DNA of 64,000 nt from Exobasidium rhododendri. Lineage: Eukaryota; Basidiomycota; Exobasidiomycetes; Exobasidiales; Exobasidiaceae. The stretch spans positions 4,402,001 through 4,466,000 of the forward strand of contig CP110630.1 of the NCBI GenBank assembly GCA_026210745.1, read 5' to 3'. A program made the translations under genes and the position numbers. A model generated the notes under the pieces. That model was not told the DNA's origin. It did no database searches and saw nothing but the letters and a program-made list of their open reading frames with translations. Shown here piece by piece: positions 1 through 11,282 of the stretch (the first letter of the stretch is position 1; each line of letters begins with the position of its first letter).

Positions 1-1625
1 CTCCCTAGGCAGCTTTCCACTGACGCTCAACCATCGTAGCAAAACTTTTGCATGCTCTAGGTTACGATGAGCAGCAGCTACGTCCACGATCTCCACGCGC
101 ACTGCATTGGCTTTCTCCATGGCAGCCGTCAAGGCGAGCGGTAATCGAGCTTGCGGTCCTCGAATGGTGACGTTGTCCGATGGGTCATCGATGGAAGCCA
201 ATTCAATGCTGCAAGACGTAGATGAGAGAATCTCCTGAGCCGCTTCCCCAACCAAGAACCGATGTTGACGCTTTGGAATGCTAATCTGAAGCGTTCGAAA
301 CGTTCTCTTCATTTCTTCCACTTGTCTTTCGATGGATTGAACTGTAGAAGTGACCGCCTCACGATCACCGCTGACTATGATGCTTAAATCCCGTTCCCGT
401 CTGGGTTCGCTGACGTCCGCTTCTGCTTCTTTGGGAGGCAAAAAGGCGGCACGAGGTGGTACTTTGATCGTCACGTCGCCTTGGTCCAACGGAGTCGCAT
501 TGCTACCCTTCGCAATAGCAATAAAGGGATAAAAGACAGGATCGATATGAGTTAGACGTTGCGTAGTTCGAGAAGTCTTTTCAGACACGATTGCGGAGAT
601 CATGTCCTTGGCGGTACGAGCATTTATCTCATCACCATCGATCGTGACAGAAATTTGTTCGTCGAGGTCATAATCAACGTCACCGGAAGGCTTGGCCCCT
701 TGAGCGTTGGCACCACCCTCCTGCTTTGGTATAGTGATGTTGACTCCGGTCTTTTCTCGGATCTCTTTCAAGTTTTTCCCTACCCAAGCAGAGACGATAG
801 GAGAATTTTTGGTCAGCACATTGAAAGGATGAAAGGAAAAGGAATTAGCAGGTACATCTTACCTTTGGCACCAATGACATAGGCGGCCAGAGAGGCAGGG
901 ATCATGACCGACAGTGTGACCTGTGATTGAGCTGTCAGTAATGATAGTGGCAAGCAGGCAAGCTACTTCTTCGTCATAGTCACACTCACATTTCTGGCCA
1001 GACCAACGGTCAAGTCCTTTCTGGCAGCCTTGACCAATGATTCTTTCGGACCCCTTACTACAAAGGTAGTGGAAGATCTAGTCGATGAAGCTTCGATATT
1101 GACATCCTTATTCTTGTACTCAAGTTGCAGTCGGGCCATGACTTTTTTCATCAATCGTGATGACTCTTCCGAGCTTGGCATTGAGAACGTCTCTTGAAAC
1201 ATGGCACGCTGGATCACCGGAGCATTTCCCGTCCAGATTGGAGCAGCAGGAGCAGCGCCTTGGAGTTGAGGCTTCTTGCCCCACTGACCTTTGGCAACTG
1301 GAGCACCAGCGCCGAGAGAGGGGAAAGCGGATTCCGAATTGCTGTAGAGGGGACAGCACACCTCTGTTAGCTCTACGAATGCACCGCTTTGACATACACA
1401 CAGCTCTCACAAGTCAGGTTGTCTTGTGCCATTTGCGCGGCTGTTGGAGACCGAAGCAAAACCATTACCATTACCGTTCACAGGTGCATCTACCTTGACT
1501 GCTGGAAAAGGATCCTGAGCAGAAATGGAGGGAAAGGGATCAAGAGCGGGAGCAGAAGACGATTGAGGAGCACTGGCAGCCTGCTGCTGTTGGTGCATAG
1601 CTTGGAGTTCGGCAGCGGAGACCAT
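1..1625 (-). CDS. SCP160: Vigilin/Scp160-type multi-KH RNA-binding protein (partial, C-terminus beyond left edge)
   Basis: Four exons are visible on the minus strand: 1625-1411, 1341-990, 920-863 and 779-1. All introns are GT-AG and the phases match. The start is the ATG at 1625; an upstream in-frame TTG was ignored. The N-terminus is Gln/Ala/Ser-rich and disordered. A weak KH-like fold follows at about residues 120-190, then a clear KH domain beginning SVMIPASLAAYVIGAKG with an intact GxxG (GAKG) loop. A later KH-like segment has a degenerate loop (FLVGEAAQEI). Vigilin proteins carry many KH repeats and bind mRNA on ER-associated polysomes; here only about the first 465 residues are in the window. 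The divergent neighbour starts 442 bp away. The family call is firm; the orthologue name is inferred. Confidence 0.85.
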
Positions 1626-2067
1626 GACGGGCAAGAGACAGTTGACGGCGACAATAAGAGACGATAGTGACCAGGTGTTTTTCTTCTTTTTGAAGTACTA
1701 TCTTCGCATACAAAGAAATGAGATGGGAAGAGAGTGAGCGTTTTGTTGCAGCGGTGCTTGTAAGAGATTGGCGACTCTGTGTGATATTCAGAAGATTACC
1801 TCTCATATTTGCACACCAACTCTTCCAGGAAGCTCCACGCCCAGACTTGACACGCGAATGGACTGTGCATGATGTGCACTGTGATGCATACTGTAGTTAG
1901 TAAATGTATACAACAACTTGCTGAGGCTAATTATCTCTTTGTGATCCGGAGGGAACAAGGGAAAAAAAAAAGACCGACGAAGAAGTCGAAAGCGCACCTA
2001 CGCCTGACGCCCACGACAGTCCCTGTGCAACTGCTCATCTTGTCTCAGTGTGGCTACAATCCGTGGG
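1626..2067. other. Intergenic, divergent promoter region
   Basis: This 442-bp spacer separates the starts of the KH protein (minus) and the mitochondrial protein (plus), so both promoters should lie here. A 10-nt A run sits at 1962-1971. No coding evidence or RNA gene was seen. Confidence 0.6.
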
Positions 2068-4368
2068 ATGGCGAGCGGCAGCCATGTACGCCTGCCTCGC
2101 ATCTTACAAGTGCAAGGCCGCGATGCTATTTGTGGTAGGTTGTGTATGCCGCCAAGGCGTTACTATGCTTCCGTAGCCGACAACATGCAGATGCCAATGC
2201 AAATGCCCCCGATCGGCCTGAGCTCCTTCATTGGAAACAGAATCGAATCAGCGCTATCGCAGCGCATGTTGAAGAGAGACATTCGCCGGCAAGTGAAAGT
2301 ACCGCACGAGGAAGAGGACTTGCAGCTTCCACCACACCACTCAGGATACCAGGATATCGCGGAACTGCCACAAGAGGAAGAGAAGATGGAGCTCCCACGC
2401 TATTCAGAACGACATAGATTCCCAGGATACTTGGATATGCTCAAGCACTTTCAAGCAGGATCTATACTGGAAGCAATGACTCGCTTTTACTTGGCTTCTC
2501 AGAAGTATGGGCTCGCCCAACGAGATGCAATAGTTGCAGGAGAAGTAGATTTTGAGATTACCCCTCACATCATCGATCAATTATTGCACACGTTGTCACG
2601 TCTGGCAACTTCACCGCAGAAGTATTGGGTTGGCTTTGAGCAAACGACAAGGAGGGAGAACTTTTGGGTTCCTCCGAATGTCGGCAAAAATGAGAACATC
2701 CGAAGGATGAGCGTTCCCATTCTCAGCCTGCATGCGATAGGCGCCATCTACGACATCGCTGGTTCTTTTGAAATAAGACCGAGCATTTCCAGCATGTCTG
2801 CAATGCTTCATGCTCTTTCAAAGCACTCCAACGAAGAGACATACACCAAGTGCGTTGCTATGATGCTCCTTCGTTTGGCAGGCAGCACATTCCATGAATC
2901 AGTCGTGACGGCTTTGACCTCATTCAGCTTGCCGATAGACTCGACGGGATTTCAGGCAACGCCACCAGTACTCATCAGAGCAATCGTCGAGGGCTACGGG
3001 AGACTTGGCGAACCACAAATTGGCGAAAGTCTCCTACGCCGCTGGGCAAGCGAAGGTGTCGAAAGGAACCCTCATGATGACTTGGAATATCGGGTAGAAC
3101 TGGAGAATTTATGGCGATCAGCAACAGACGGCAAGCAAAAGTCGGTAGCAGCACCCGTTTGGATCGACAGCTCCAAATGGGCCAGACATACGTTGATGTG
3201 GTGCACTCTGATTCGATCCCGAGCTCACTCACACGACTTGGCGGGCGCTCGACATTGGTTTCATCGCTACCGTCGCGAAGGTCTAGTCGCTGTCCGCTCT
3301 TCCATGATGCAGAATTGTGGTGCACCTCACCTTGAGTACCTTTTAGCTTGTACGAAAATACGTCGTAGGGATGTCGACAATATGGAGGAAGGGATCGAAA
3401 AAGTCGAACGAGACGGATGGATCGAGAAGGGAAAGACGAGATACACTGCAGTCTTGGACGTTGTCAAGCTCATGTACAGAGATGGTGCGACCCTTTCCAG
3501 CCGGGCCTTCGTCTTGTTACTCAACTTTCAGCTCGGCTACGGCAAGATACAAGATGCGATTGGGATGGTCTCGGCTTTCCTGAGCAGCAAAGAAGGTTTG
3601 GCAGCATGGCCTCCCAACTTTTATGTATCCCTCTTCCACCTCAATCGACTGATCTATACGCGTCCATCCACCGTCCGAAGCGATCTAATGGTCAAGAAAC
3701 ATGTCGATGGAAGGGTGAACTTTATAGACTTGCGAAGTACGTACAGAGACTTCGTCAGACACGTCGGCTTTCGAACAAAAGGGTGGACTGTCAAGGAAAG
3801 AGGGAAGGGGCTTGAAGCTGCCTTACATGCCAGTCTTGCAGCCGAAGATATTCCTCTTGTTCTCGCCATTCTTCTCCAGTTTCGCGAAGCAGACTTGAGC
3901 CTGGATGAGAATGCTCAAATCTTCTTCATTTCAAACATGTTCCCTTCCCAGTACAAGATTGCCGAAAAGCAACAGAGGAGAAATGCGCATGCTTGGAAAC
4001 TTCATGAAAACATGAGAAGTCTACTGCAAGAAAACACACCCGAAGGCGAGATTCAGAGACTCGTCCTCACCGCCAAATACAGTACTACTACGAGTGACGA
4101 GGAGATCGACGCTAACGCAGAGCGATTCATCCGATACGCCACTACAAAAATCTGTAACCGACTTCGCAGGTTGATGCGAAGAAGAAAAGCTCCATCGGAA
4201 AAGGATGCGAGATGGCTTCACGACGCCTACGCAGCATTCAGGGGACGCGACTTTGTCAGCAAGGGCTTCAATGGCGACGATATCGTTCCTGACGAGGAGA
4301 TTATCACAACTGTCCTTGCACAAGTAGCATCACATCAAATTGCTAGAGCGGAAGGCTGGAGCGTGTGA
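2068..4368 (+). CDS. Large predicted mitochondrial protein of unknown function
   Basis: A single uninterrupted exon of 766 codons starts at the ATG at 2068; the frame is open upstream only through non-ATG codons. The first 40 residues are basic, hydroxylated and almost free of acids (MASGSHVRLPRILQVQGRD), and an Arg-Arg-Tyr-Tyr-Ala-Ser stretch resembles a matrix-processing site, so mitochondrial import is inferred. The rest looks mainly alpha-helical, with segments reminiscent of paired-helix (PPR-like) proteins around residues 380-560, for example LAGARHWFHRYRREG. I do not recognise a definite family. Fungal mitochondrial translation or RNA-maturation factors often look like this, but that is only a suggestion. 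Its 3' end converges on the GPN GTPase gene with a 126-bp gap. Confidence 0.7.
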   Translation: MASGSHVRLPRILQVQGRDAICGRLCMPPRRYYASVADNMQMPMQMPPIGLSSFIGNRIESALSQRMLKRDIRRQVKVPHEEEDLQLPPHHSGYQDIAELPQEEEKMELPRYSERHRFPGYLDMLKHFQAGSILEAMTRFYLASQKYGLAQRDAIVAGEVDFEITPHIIDQLLHTLSRLATSPQKYWVGFEQTTRRENFWVPPNVGKNENIRRMSVPILSLHAIGAIYDIAGSFEIRPSISSMSAMLHALSKHSNEETYTKCVAMMLLRLAGSTFHESVVTALTSFSLPIDSTGFQATPPVLIRAIVEGYGRLGEPQIGESLLRRWASEGVERNPHDDLEYRVELENLWRSATDGKQKSVAAPVWIDSSKWARHTLMWCTLIRSRAHSHDLAGARHWFHRYRREGLVAVRSSMMQNCGAPHLEYLLACTKIRRRDVDNMEEGIEKVERDGWIEKGKTRYTAVLDVVKLMYRDGATLSSRAFVLLLNFQLGYGKIQDAIGMVSAFLSSKEGLAAWPPNFYVSLFHLNRLIYTRPSTVRSDLMVKKHVDGRVNFIDLRSTYRDFVRHVGFRTKGWTVKERGKGLEAALHASLAAEDIPLVLAILLQFREADLSLDENAQIFFISNMFPSQYKIAEKQQRRNAHAWKLHENMRSLLQENTPEGEIQRLVLTAKYSTTTSDEEIDANAERFIRYATTKICNRLRRLMRRRKAPSEKDARWLHDAYAAFRGRDFVSKGFNGDDIVPDEEIITTVLAQVASHQIARAEGWSV

Positions 4369-4494
4369 TGTGTGTCAGGGCCAGTACGATTCGGCATCTT
4401 CTCCCGCTCTCTTTTCGACCTCTGATGTACAAGCTCGAGGCAAATGTACATTAATAATAGTGTCATACTGTACAACAACAATGATCCTTCTTCT

Positions 4495-5896
4495 CTATTG
4501 CGGCTTTGGCCAAGCGCTACCGTCTGGCTGAAACTGAACGCCTGCAGAAGAGAAAGCGCCGTCGTTCTGGTCGTCTTCCTCGTCCGTGTCCTGACAGTCG
4601 TTGGATGATGCCGAGGGTGAGTGAGCAAGTCAAAGGGAGAGAGAGCAGACACACACACACACACACCAGGCAAGATGACTCACTGGATCTAAAAGCTGAC
4701 CATCTCCGTCATAGCTTGGTTCCAAGTCAACATCATCCTCTTCTTCGTCTTCCAATTCAGAGTTCCTTTGAGCCTTGCCCTTTGTCAACTTCATGTCCTT
4801 CATCATTTTGTCTAGCTGGACTCGCTTCTCTTTCTCCTTTTTGTCGGCCCTTTCCTGCACTACCTTTTCCAGTTCGGGTCTATAGTCATCCACATACTCT
4901 TGTCTCGCTTCTTCGACTGCTTTGTAGAAGTCTTCCAGCCCTTCACCGGTAGTGGAGGACACACCAACAGTCTTTTATGAGAAGCCAAATCAAAAAAAAA
5001 TGTTGTTAGTCGACTGCCTTTTCCTTTCTACTTGACAACGACTTCATCCCCGTATCTACACAACTACTTACTCTCAGGTTGCCATAGAATTCATCCAGGA
5101 CCAAGGCCATGCTATTCATCAGGCTGTTCATATAGCTTCCATCCTCTCCGTTCCCCCTTCTCATCGCAGTCTGTCCTCCCATTGCATTTACTTGAATTGG
5201 TTCGGTCGGATTACTGCCCCCTTTCAGCGCTTCTTGAAACAATTCAAAATCCTTCATCCAGTCCATGGCAAATTGATGACTTTGTAGATCGATCTTGTTG
5301 AATACGAGTATAAACGGTAATTTGGTCTTGTACATGATAGAGCATGCATAGAGCATATTCGACATGAACGTTGCTGGTGCTAAAGTTCTTGGAGTGTCGA
5401 TGATGTATGCTACCACAGTAGGCATGGAGGTGGCTAATGCGTCTGTGATGATGGTACCAGAGGCAGACCATGTGAATATCTCAATCTGACCTGGCGTATC
5501 CAGTACGATGTGATCAACGTCGTTGCTTCGCTTCTCCAAAATACCCAATACTTGATCGAATTTGGTGGTGAAGAGATTCAAGGCGGTCAGAATACCTCCG
5601 TTTGGCCCTAGATTGTACTCTTGCATCAACCGCTGGTAATCAATCGTATCCCGAATATCGACGTTGGCAGAGTATCCAGTGTTCATCACAGCGGGGTCCA
5701 GGTTGACAAAGTATGGCACGCTTGCACCAGGATGAGTAGCTGGATACGATTGCAGACTGGTCGTAAAGGTCGACTTGCCTGAGCCTGCCATACCAATCAC
5801 TATTACAGCCGTCGCCCGAGGCAGATTTTTCGGCAGTATTGACCCAGCGCTGCTATTCTCCTTGCCCTTTGCCCCTGCATCGCTGGTACTGGCCAT
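4495..5896 (-). CDS. GPN1: GPN-loop GTPase 1 (Npa3/XAB1)
   Basis: Three exons (5896-5072, 4971-4684, 4590-4495) join in phase 0 to give 402 residues. Visible motifs are the P-loop GMAGSGKSTF near residue 35, the defining Gly-Pro-Asn loop (LGPNGG) near residue 97, DTPGQIE (G3) and FNKIDL (G4). The second exon begins TVGVSSTTGEG (G5 region) and continues into a charged coiled segment and an acidic tail (DEEEDDVDLEP). GPN1 is an essential cytosolic GTPase that pairs with GPN2/GPN3 and is needed for assembly and nuclear import of RNA polymerase II. The second intron holds a (GT)n run. Its start lies head to head with proline dehydrogenase, 374 bp away. Identification is secure. Confidence 0.95.
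4651..4667. repeat. AC/GT dinucleotide microsatellite in GPN1 intron 2
   Basis: A run of about eight AC units on the plus strand (GT in the sense direction) lies inside the second intron of the GPN GTPase gene, between donor 4683 and acceptor 4591. It is non-coding simple sequence and is likely length-variable. Confidence 0.8.
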
Positions 5897-6270
5897 GCTA
5901 TGCGACCTGCGACAATTCCGCAGTGAAGCTGAGAAATGATGGCTTGGCTGGGGTAAGCTTTAGAAGGAAGGTCAAGAGAGGCGACCAAGCCCCAAGGGAG
6001 AAAGTCGATCGTTGCTTCTGGCCTCGTGACCTGCCCGCGGCCTCCGACTCCGTCAAATAATAAACTCAAGAAAGTTTATTAGACATTCTGGGCGAGCAGC
6101 GCTTTATTGCAGCAAGGAAGATAAGGAGGCACAGCAGCCAACTTGGTGTGTTTGCAGATTTCCTACAGTCGAACGAAGTCCAGCAATTGGGGAGGGGGAA
6201 ACGAGTCAGCCATGTATCGCAAGCAAGGCAGCAGCTTTACCACTTCCTCTCTTCATACAAGGCAGGGCTG
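5897..6270. other. Intergenic, divergent promoter region
   Basis: 374 bp between the starts of GPN1 (minus) and proline dehydrogenase (plus). An AT-rich patch with AATAATAAA lies near 6055 and may serve as a TATA-like element. No gene was seen. Confidence 0.55.
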
Positions 6271-8233
6271 ATGCTGACCAGGAGAGCTGTCACCTTACCA
6301 TCGTCTGGGCAGTGTCGTCAGCTCATCCGCGGTAGTTCACCTCCTTTTACCGTGCCAAGACATCGACAATACAGTCAAGATCAGCATGGTATTCCGGGAT
6401 CTCCACCGTCTCGCAGGCGTTACATGTGGTTCATTGGCTCTGCTACAACAGTCATCTTAGGCTTAGAGCTCTACAAGCGCAAAGTAAAGGCAGACGCATC
6501 GAGAATCGAAGGCAGCAAGGCAGAGCGGCATGACAACCCCCTCGCCGTCCTACCTTTTCCAACGCTTTTGCGAAGCTACTTTGTCTACACATGTTGTGGG
6601 ATTCCGTTTCTCGTTGATTTCGGTCCGAGTGTCGTCGATTGGTGCAGGAAGACGACGATTCCAGGCGTGTGGTCCTGCTTTGAATTCGTAGTGCGAAATA
6701 CGTTCTTTCCTCAAGTGAGTGACAGCACTCAAAGTAAAAACGTGCACATTGACAGTGATGCTCAGCCGCTGACTGTATTGACGGTCTTGACCGTACCAGT
6801 TCGTCGGTGGAGAGACTGTCGAAGAATGCGTCGGAAGGATGAAGGAGTTATCTGAGAGCTCCGTAGGTATTATCCTGAATTATTCTGCCGAGACTACTGA
6901 AGAGAAGATGCACAAGATTGCCGCCAATGATGCTGATGACACCAATTCAAAGATCTGCTTGGACAAAGTAGAGGCCATACTTCACTCTATACAAACAATT
7001 GCAACGTGTGTAGAGTCAGGCAACAGCACTCGCGATGAGCTGTCCCGAAATAGTGATAGCGTCTTGGTGGCAGTCAAGCTTAGTGGATTGATCAAGGATG
7101 CTTCAGTGTTGGAAAGGGCAAGCGCTGTCCTTGTCTCCCGAGAGCTTTTTTCCGAGCCACCCACGACTACGCCACCTTCGCAAGTGCGACTCAACGATCA
7201 TGGTCCATGCGCCAACTTGAAGATCCCCATCTCGTCGCTCACTCAACACGACGTTGACTCGCTTCGACAGCTTTGGTTAGCGTTGCAAGAGATAGCTGCA
7301 CAAGCCCGAAGAAACGGCATGATTCGAGTACTGATTGATGCAGAATACAGCTGGTATCAACCAGCAATCGATGCATTGTACGAGTCTTGTGCTCAGCAGT
7401 ACAATCAGATTCCTCCAAGAGAATCTTCGTCTCTTTGGTGGCCCCTTTTTGGCCGCGAGCGCAGGGAAGAAGCGCAGAGTCGATTCGAAGGGCCCCTCGT
7501 GTACAACACGCTGCAAGCTTACCTTCGGCGTACACCCTTCTACTTGGCGACGTGTCTAGAGAAGGCCAAGCGCGGAAATTACTCGCTGGGAATCAAGCTG
7601 GTCCGCGGTGCTTACGTCGATCAAGAGAATGCAGAGTGGAACACGAAATCCGTTCCTGCCCCGCCTGCAATGGGTATAGATGGCCATCACCTGTCGAGTC
7701 CAGTCTGGCCGAGCAAAGACAAGACCGACGATTGCTATAATGCATGTACCAGTCTACTCATTCGAAGAGTAGCAGAGGACCTCGACCGTACTGAGGGCAA
7801 TCCAGACTTTGCTCCGCTTGGCATCGTGTTGGCAGGACATAATTGGACCTCGAATATGAACGCTATACAGGCTATGATTGACGATGGTCTTGCTTCAGAA
7901 GGTTTGACAGCACCATCACTCTCCTCTGCGTCGTGTCCATTCTATCAACTACAATTGCGACCAAGAGTACGAGGAAGAATTCACTTTGCTCAATTGTACG
8001 GCATGGCGGACGAACTCACTCGAGCCATTCAGACCTCTTTCGACCGTCAAAGCGGAGGAGCCGGTCCTCATATCGTGCTCAAGTATATCCCTTATGGCAA
8101 TCTAGACTTAGTAATGCCTTACCTCATGCGTAGAGCGGTAGAGAACAAATCAGTCATGGGAGGCGGAACGGCTAAGAAGGAAAAACGAATCCTTGAAGCC
8201 GAGATGGTAAGGCGACTACTGTCGTGGTTGTAA
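6271..8233 (+). CDS. PUT1: Proline dehydrogenase, mitochondrial (PRODH/Put1)
   Basis: Two exons (6271-6714 and 6800-8233) give 625 residues. The start is the only in-frame ATG before the first exon's conserved part. The N-terminus (MLTRRAVTLPSS) is a mitochondrial presequence, followed by a hydrophobic segment (MWFIGSATTVILGLEL) that may anchor the protein in the inner membrane. The FAD-binding barrel is recognised by KLVRGAYVDQEN, the HFAQLYGMADELT block and the C-terminal signature RRAVENKSV. The enzyme oxidises proline to pyrroline-5-carboxylate with FAD and passes electrons to ubiquinone, the first step of proline use as a nitrogen source. The usual A(S/T)HN block reads AGHN here, and a serine-rich insertion of about 15 residues precedes the HFAQLYGM block. 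Identification is firm. Confidence 0.93.
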
Positions 8234-8744
8234 TATCTCTCTCTCTCTCTCTCGACTCCATCTCATCGCAGAGCTGCTCTTTTTCATCTTTCCAATACCT
8301 TTAGGGCCGCGAGATGCCCCTTAACACAAACCCGACTCATCACGTCACCATCATCTTCATACTTCTTCATCCCCAGCATCATCTGTAGTACTAGCATCCG
8401 ACTTCATCGTGTACTACCTTGGCCGCAAGCAGCCGCTTAACACTTGCTTTCCAATACACTCACACAATCAGCCATCCTCATCGCCCCCATCGTGACCATC
8501 AACGTCCGGAGTAGGGACAATGTCGTGCGCAACCGCAAAAGCTTGTTGATGCACTTTTTGTATTATCTTTTTAAAAGGACACAAACCGATAGTGGAACAT
8601 GATGTTGTTGAAAGTGTCGGACCACTTTCCCGCTCCCTTCGTAAGAATAGTCACACGACTGACTCGCTCCCTCGTATAACCGTGCCTTCTTCCGCCTCTC
8701 TTCCCTCCTCCCTGCGTGAGTGTTTTGTTCGTACAATCTGCCAT
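8234..8744. other. Intergenic, convergent 3' regions
   Basis: 511 bp between the stops of proline dehydrogenase (plus) and eS7 (minus). It starts with a (CT)8 run at 8237-8252 and is otherwise pyrimidine-rich on the plus strand. No gene was seen. Confidence 0.55.
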
Positions 8745-9434
8745 CTAGATACCGTCACCGTCCTTGAACATAAAGGTGACATCCTTTCCTGTCAACTTTC
8801 GGTATACACTCGAGAAGCTGTCCAACTTGTATTCGAGACTGGTGGCATCCTTTGAGTCCAAGAAGCACTTGATCAGCTTTCCACCGTCAGTCGCGACACG
8901 GACACGCTTGCCGGTAATCTCGGTGGGGTAGACGAGATCTTCCAAGATAGAAGCGTGGACAGAGGTCAAGGTGCGAGATCTGGGTCGAGGTTGCTTGACT
9001 CGAGATCGGTGACCGGGTTTTGTCAAGATCCTTCGTTGTCCAATAAAGAGAACATGCCTGTCTGAGAATTTCTTTTCGAGCTCTCTGGTAAGTCTGTTGT
9101 GGGAAGTTGAAATAAAGAAGTGTTTCCATAGTGTTTAGTTTCTAAGACGAGAGCGACGTGCAATTTCCACCCCTAACAAACACACTCACCTTTGTTGAAT
9201 CTTGTGGAAAGCCTTAAGCTGAGGGACAGGTACAAAGATGACGATGGCCTTCTTTCCTCCCTTGACGTCAATTTCCTTTGCTGCCGAGAATTGAAGCGAT
9301 CGAAGCTCTGCCTTCAAATCGGTCACATTTGACTCCAAGTCCAGGAGGGCTTGAGCCACAGTGGTCTCGATTTCACTGGGTGCACCACCGGGTGCGTTGG
9401 CAGTTCGGAAGATTTTGCTTGAAACGGAAGCCAT
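8745..9434 (-). CDS. RPS7: 40S ribosomal protein eS7
   Basis: Two exons (9434-9190 and 9093-8745) give 197 residues, the normal eS7 length. The start [10 protein letters not shown], the block [29 protein letters not shown] across the exon junction (described in two parts here: [14 protein letters not shown] then [15 protein letters not shown]), FIGQRRIL and the C-terminal [13 protein letters not shown] are all typical. It is a small-subunit protein that contacts 18S rRNA near the platform. The single 96-nt intron lies between IQQR and LTRE. It is divergent from a small membrane protein gene with a long 804-bp spacer and convergent with proline dehydrogenase. Confidence 0.96.
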
Positions 9435-10238
9435 ATTGACGAATACTATCGTTCTGGGAAGAGGTCCAAAGACATAGGCAAGCCTCGTCAGCGATCCATT
9501 CGTCTATGCACGCTGAGCATCCACGCAGGCCAGGCCGCTCTTCCCTCTCCCTTCCCCCTCCCCGTCCAATTGCTTAATTATTTTAAAGAGCATCTCCCTT
9601 GCCTTCCCTTCTTGGGTTCCTGTGTATAAGGTCTGACTTCTTTTGTCTGCCATTCTTCTTTTTCCGACTTCATCCTTTTGCCGATGCTGAAAGGCACTCA
9701 TCCTCCTGGCGCTCCTACCATGCAGCCTGAGCAATGTTCCCCTCCCCTCCCTCCAGACGTTCTTCTCGCAGCTACTCACCTTTTTTTGGAACTTGGTATG
9801 ACTTGTAAGGGCAAAAGAAATCGTCAATCACCAGTACTTCTTTGACCTCCAATCGATGCTACACTTTACACTATCGCGACTAGGGCTGTTTCGTCTGGCC
9901 TGTCGGGTTGGGCGCACACTTTCCTTCTAGGCTGCGGCAGAACACGTGGCATAATTTACCACCACTAAAACACTCCAGGAAAATTAAGAGAGAATGCATG
10001 AAGCCAAATTCCGCGGGCTCGGACTCGACGCGACTCGGAGAACGCACGCGCAAGGATGTGTCCCCCCCCCCCACCTCCACCGAAACGTTCTTTGGTTGTG
10101 ATTCTGTTCTAAGAGTGTTGCGGATGTAGAGGTCATAGTAATTACGCATTAACAATATACCATCGCCTGATCACTGGGGAGATCATACAAATCGAACGCT
10201 CCTCTCTGCATAGACTTAAGGCGAACTCTATCATCGTC
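9435..10238. other. Intergenic, divergent promoter region of RPS7 and a small membrane protein gene
   Basis: 804 bp with no supportable gene. It contains an 11-nt C run (10062-10072) and several pyrimidine-rich tracts upstream of RPS7 (9530-9680 region). Open frames here (for example 9504-9827 on the minus strand) have low-complexity, non-conserved content. Confidence 0.55.
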
Positions 10239-10839
10239 ATGGCTTCTGTCGGTGGTGAGTCGGGCGATCCTTCTTATATGCGACGACTGGCCTAAAACTA
10301 CTAAGGACGACGAAGCTCAAGGAAGAACATGCTAATGCGCTATGTCTGTTCTTCAGATTGGATCTTCCTCATCATAGTATTGTCTGTTGCGGCTGGTATC
10401 GTATATGCCGTCAAAGGTTCAGCAATCAACGAGAGCTTAGAGAAACAGAGAGAGGCCCTAAAGGTGAGAAAATGAAGAACGCAGCTGTGCAAGTCAGATT
10501 TGAGTCTGTGTCCCTTACGTGTCGACGACTTCATACCGATCACCCAGGAAAAGGGCTTACATATTTCGGCCGATGGAGTCTCTGTAAAGACAAATCGAGT
10601 CAAGGTCTCGCGGGAGGAAGAGGTGGTGAGTTTTGCAGGCGCATTACTTGCGATCTGATAACGTATCTCTTAAAGTGCCTGCTCTGACTATCTGTCATTC
10701 CGCATTGCAGAATAGAGCACAAGCCAGTTGGGCCAAGAGTGGCGAAGTTTTGAGTAAGCACAAGTCGGCTTTCAAGTATGGTCCTGGCAGTGAAGATGGA
10801 CCGTCGCAGAGTGACACAACGGAGAGCAAGACAAAGTGA
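10239..10839 (+). CDS. Small single-pass membrane protein, function unknown
   Basis: Four short exons (10239-10254, 10357-10463, 10548-10625, 10711-10839) join exactly in frame to 109 residues. No single exon is a long open frame, so the gene is easily missed. The protein starts MASVGDWIFLIIVLSVAAG, giving a transmembrane helix at about residues 6-24. A cytosolic or lumenal hydrophilic part follows (INESLEKQREALKEKGLHI, SADGVSVKTNRVKVSREEE) and ends in a Ser/Lys-rich tail. The motif KGL-x-I-S-x-x-G-V-x-VKT is, as far as I recall, shared with small fungal membrane proteins of unknown function, but I cannot name the family. The first exon is only 16 nt. Confidence comes from the phase match and the consistent GT-AG junctions. 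Confidence 0.75.
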
Positions 10840-11282
10840 GGATGAATGTATCTTCCTATCTTTGACTTGCCCGGTCCACTTCTACATACGAAGCACTGTA
10901 CAATACTTTCCCTCTGTCGCACTATCCATCCATCGCTGACAAAAATCCTCGTGTTTGTTTGCACCCTACTACAAGGCAATTTAGTAGTTGTGCATTCCTT
11001 AGACAAGTACCCTGAGACGCACCAGCTGTGTGCCAATGCCAATGACGGAAGCTCAAGGCGCTCGAAACTTGGTCGCGTGTGCAAAGTCGTTGAGATCGGG
11101 TCTCCACCTCAGAATCAAAACGCCGAGCACGCACCGTAGCTGTCCTGCCTTTCCCTCACCTTCCGACCGACCTAGCCTGGCCTTCGCTCTTTCTGTAGGA
11201 CCCTCCCTCCCTGTTTCCTGGCTTCTGTGAGGCGCGCATTTCATTCTTCGCACCTGAAGAGTCCTGTGTCCAAAGCGACACG
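10840..11282. other. Intergenic, tandem
   Basis: 443 bp between the small membrane protein and the MAP kinase kinase, both on the plus strand. It should contain the 3' UTR of the first and the promoter and leader of the second. Nothing else was recognised. Confidence 0.5.

Noticed and set aside
1120-1667. Several overlapping frames opposite the KH-protein exons
   Set aside because: They are shadows of the vigilin-type gene, whose exons join in phase and encode recognisable KH domains.
4506-4952. Plus-strand 148-codon frame antisense to GPN1
   Set aside because: It is a mirror of the acidic C-terminal exons and the dinucleotide-repeat intron of GPN1. The GPN1 model closes perfectly on the other strand.
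9504-9827. Minus-strand open frame upstream of RPS7
   Set aside because: No recognisable content, and it lies in the pyrimidine-rich leader and promoter of a ribosomal protein gene.
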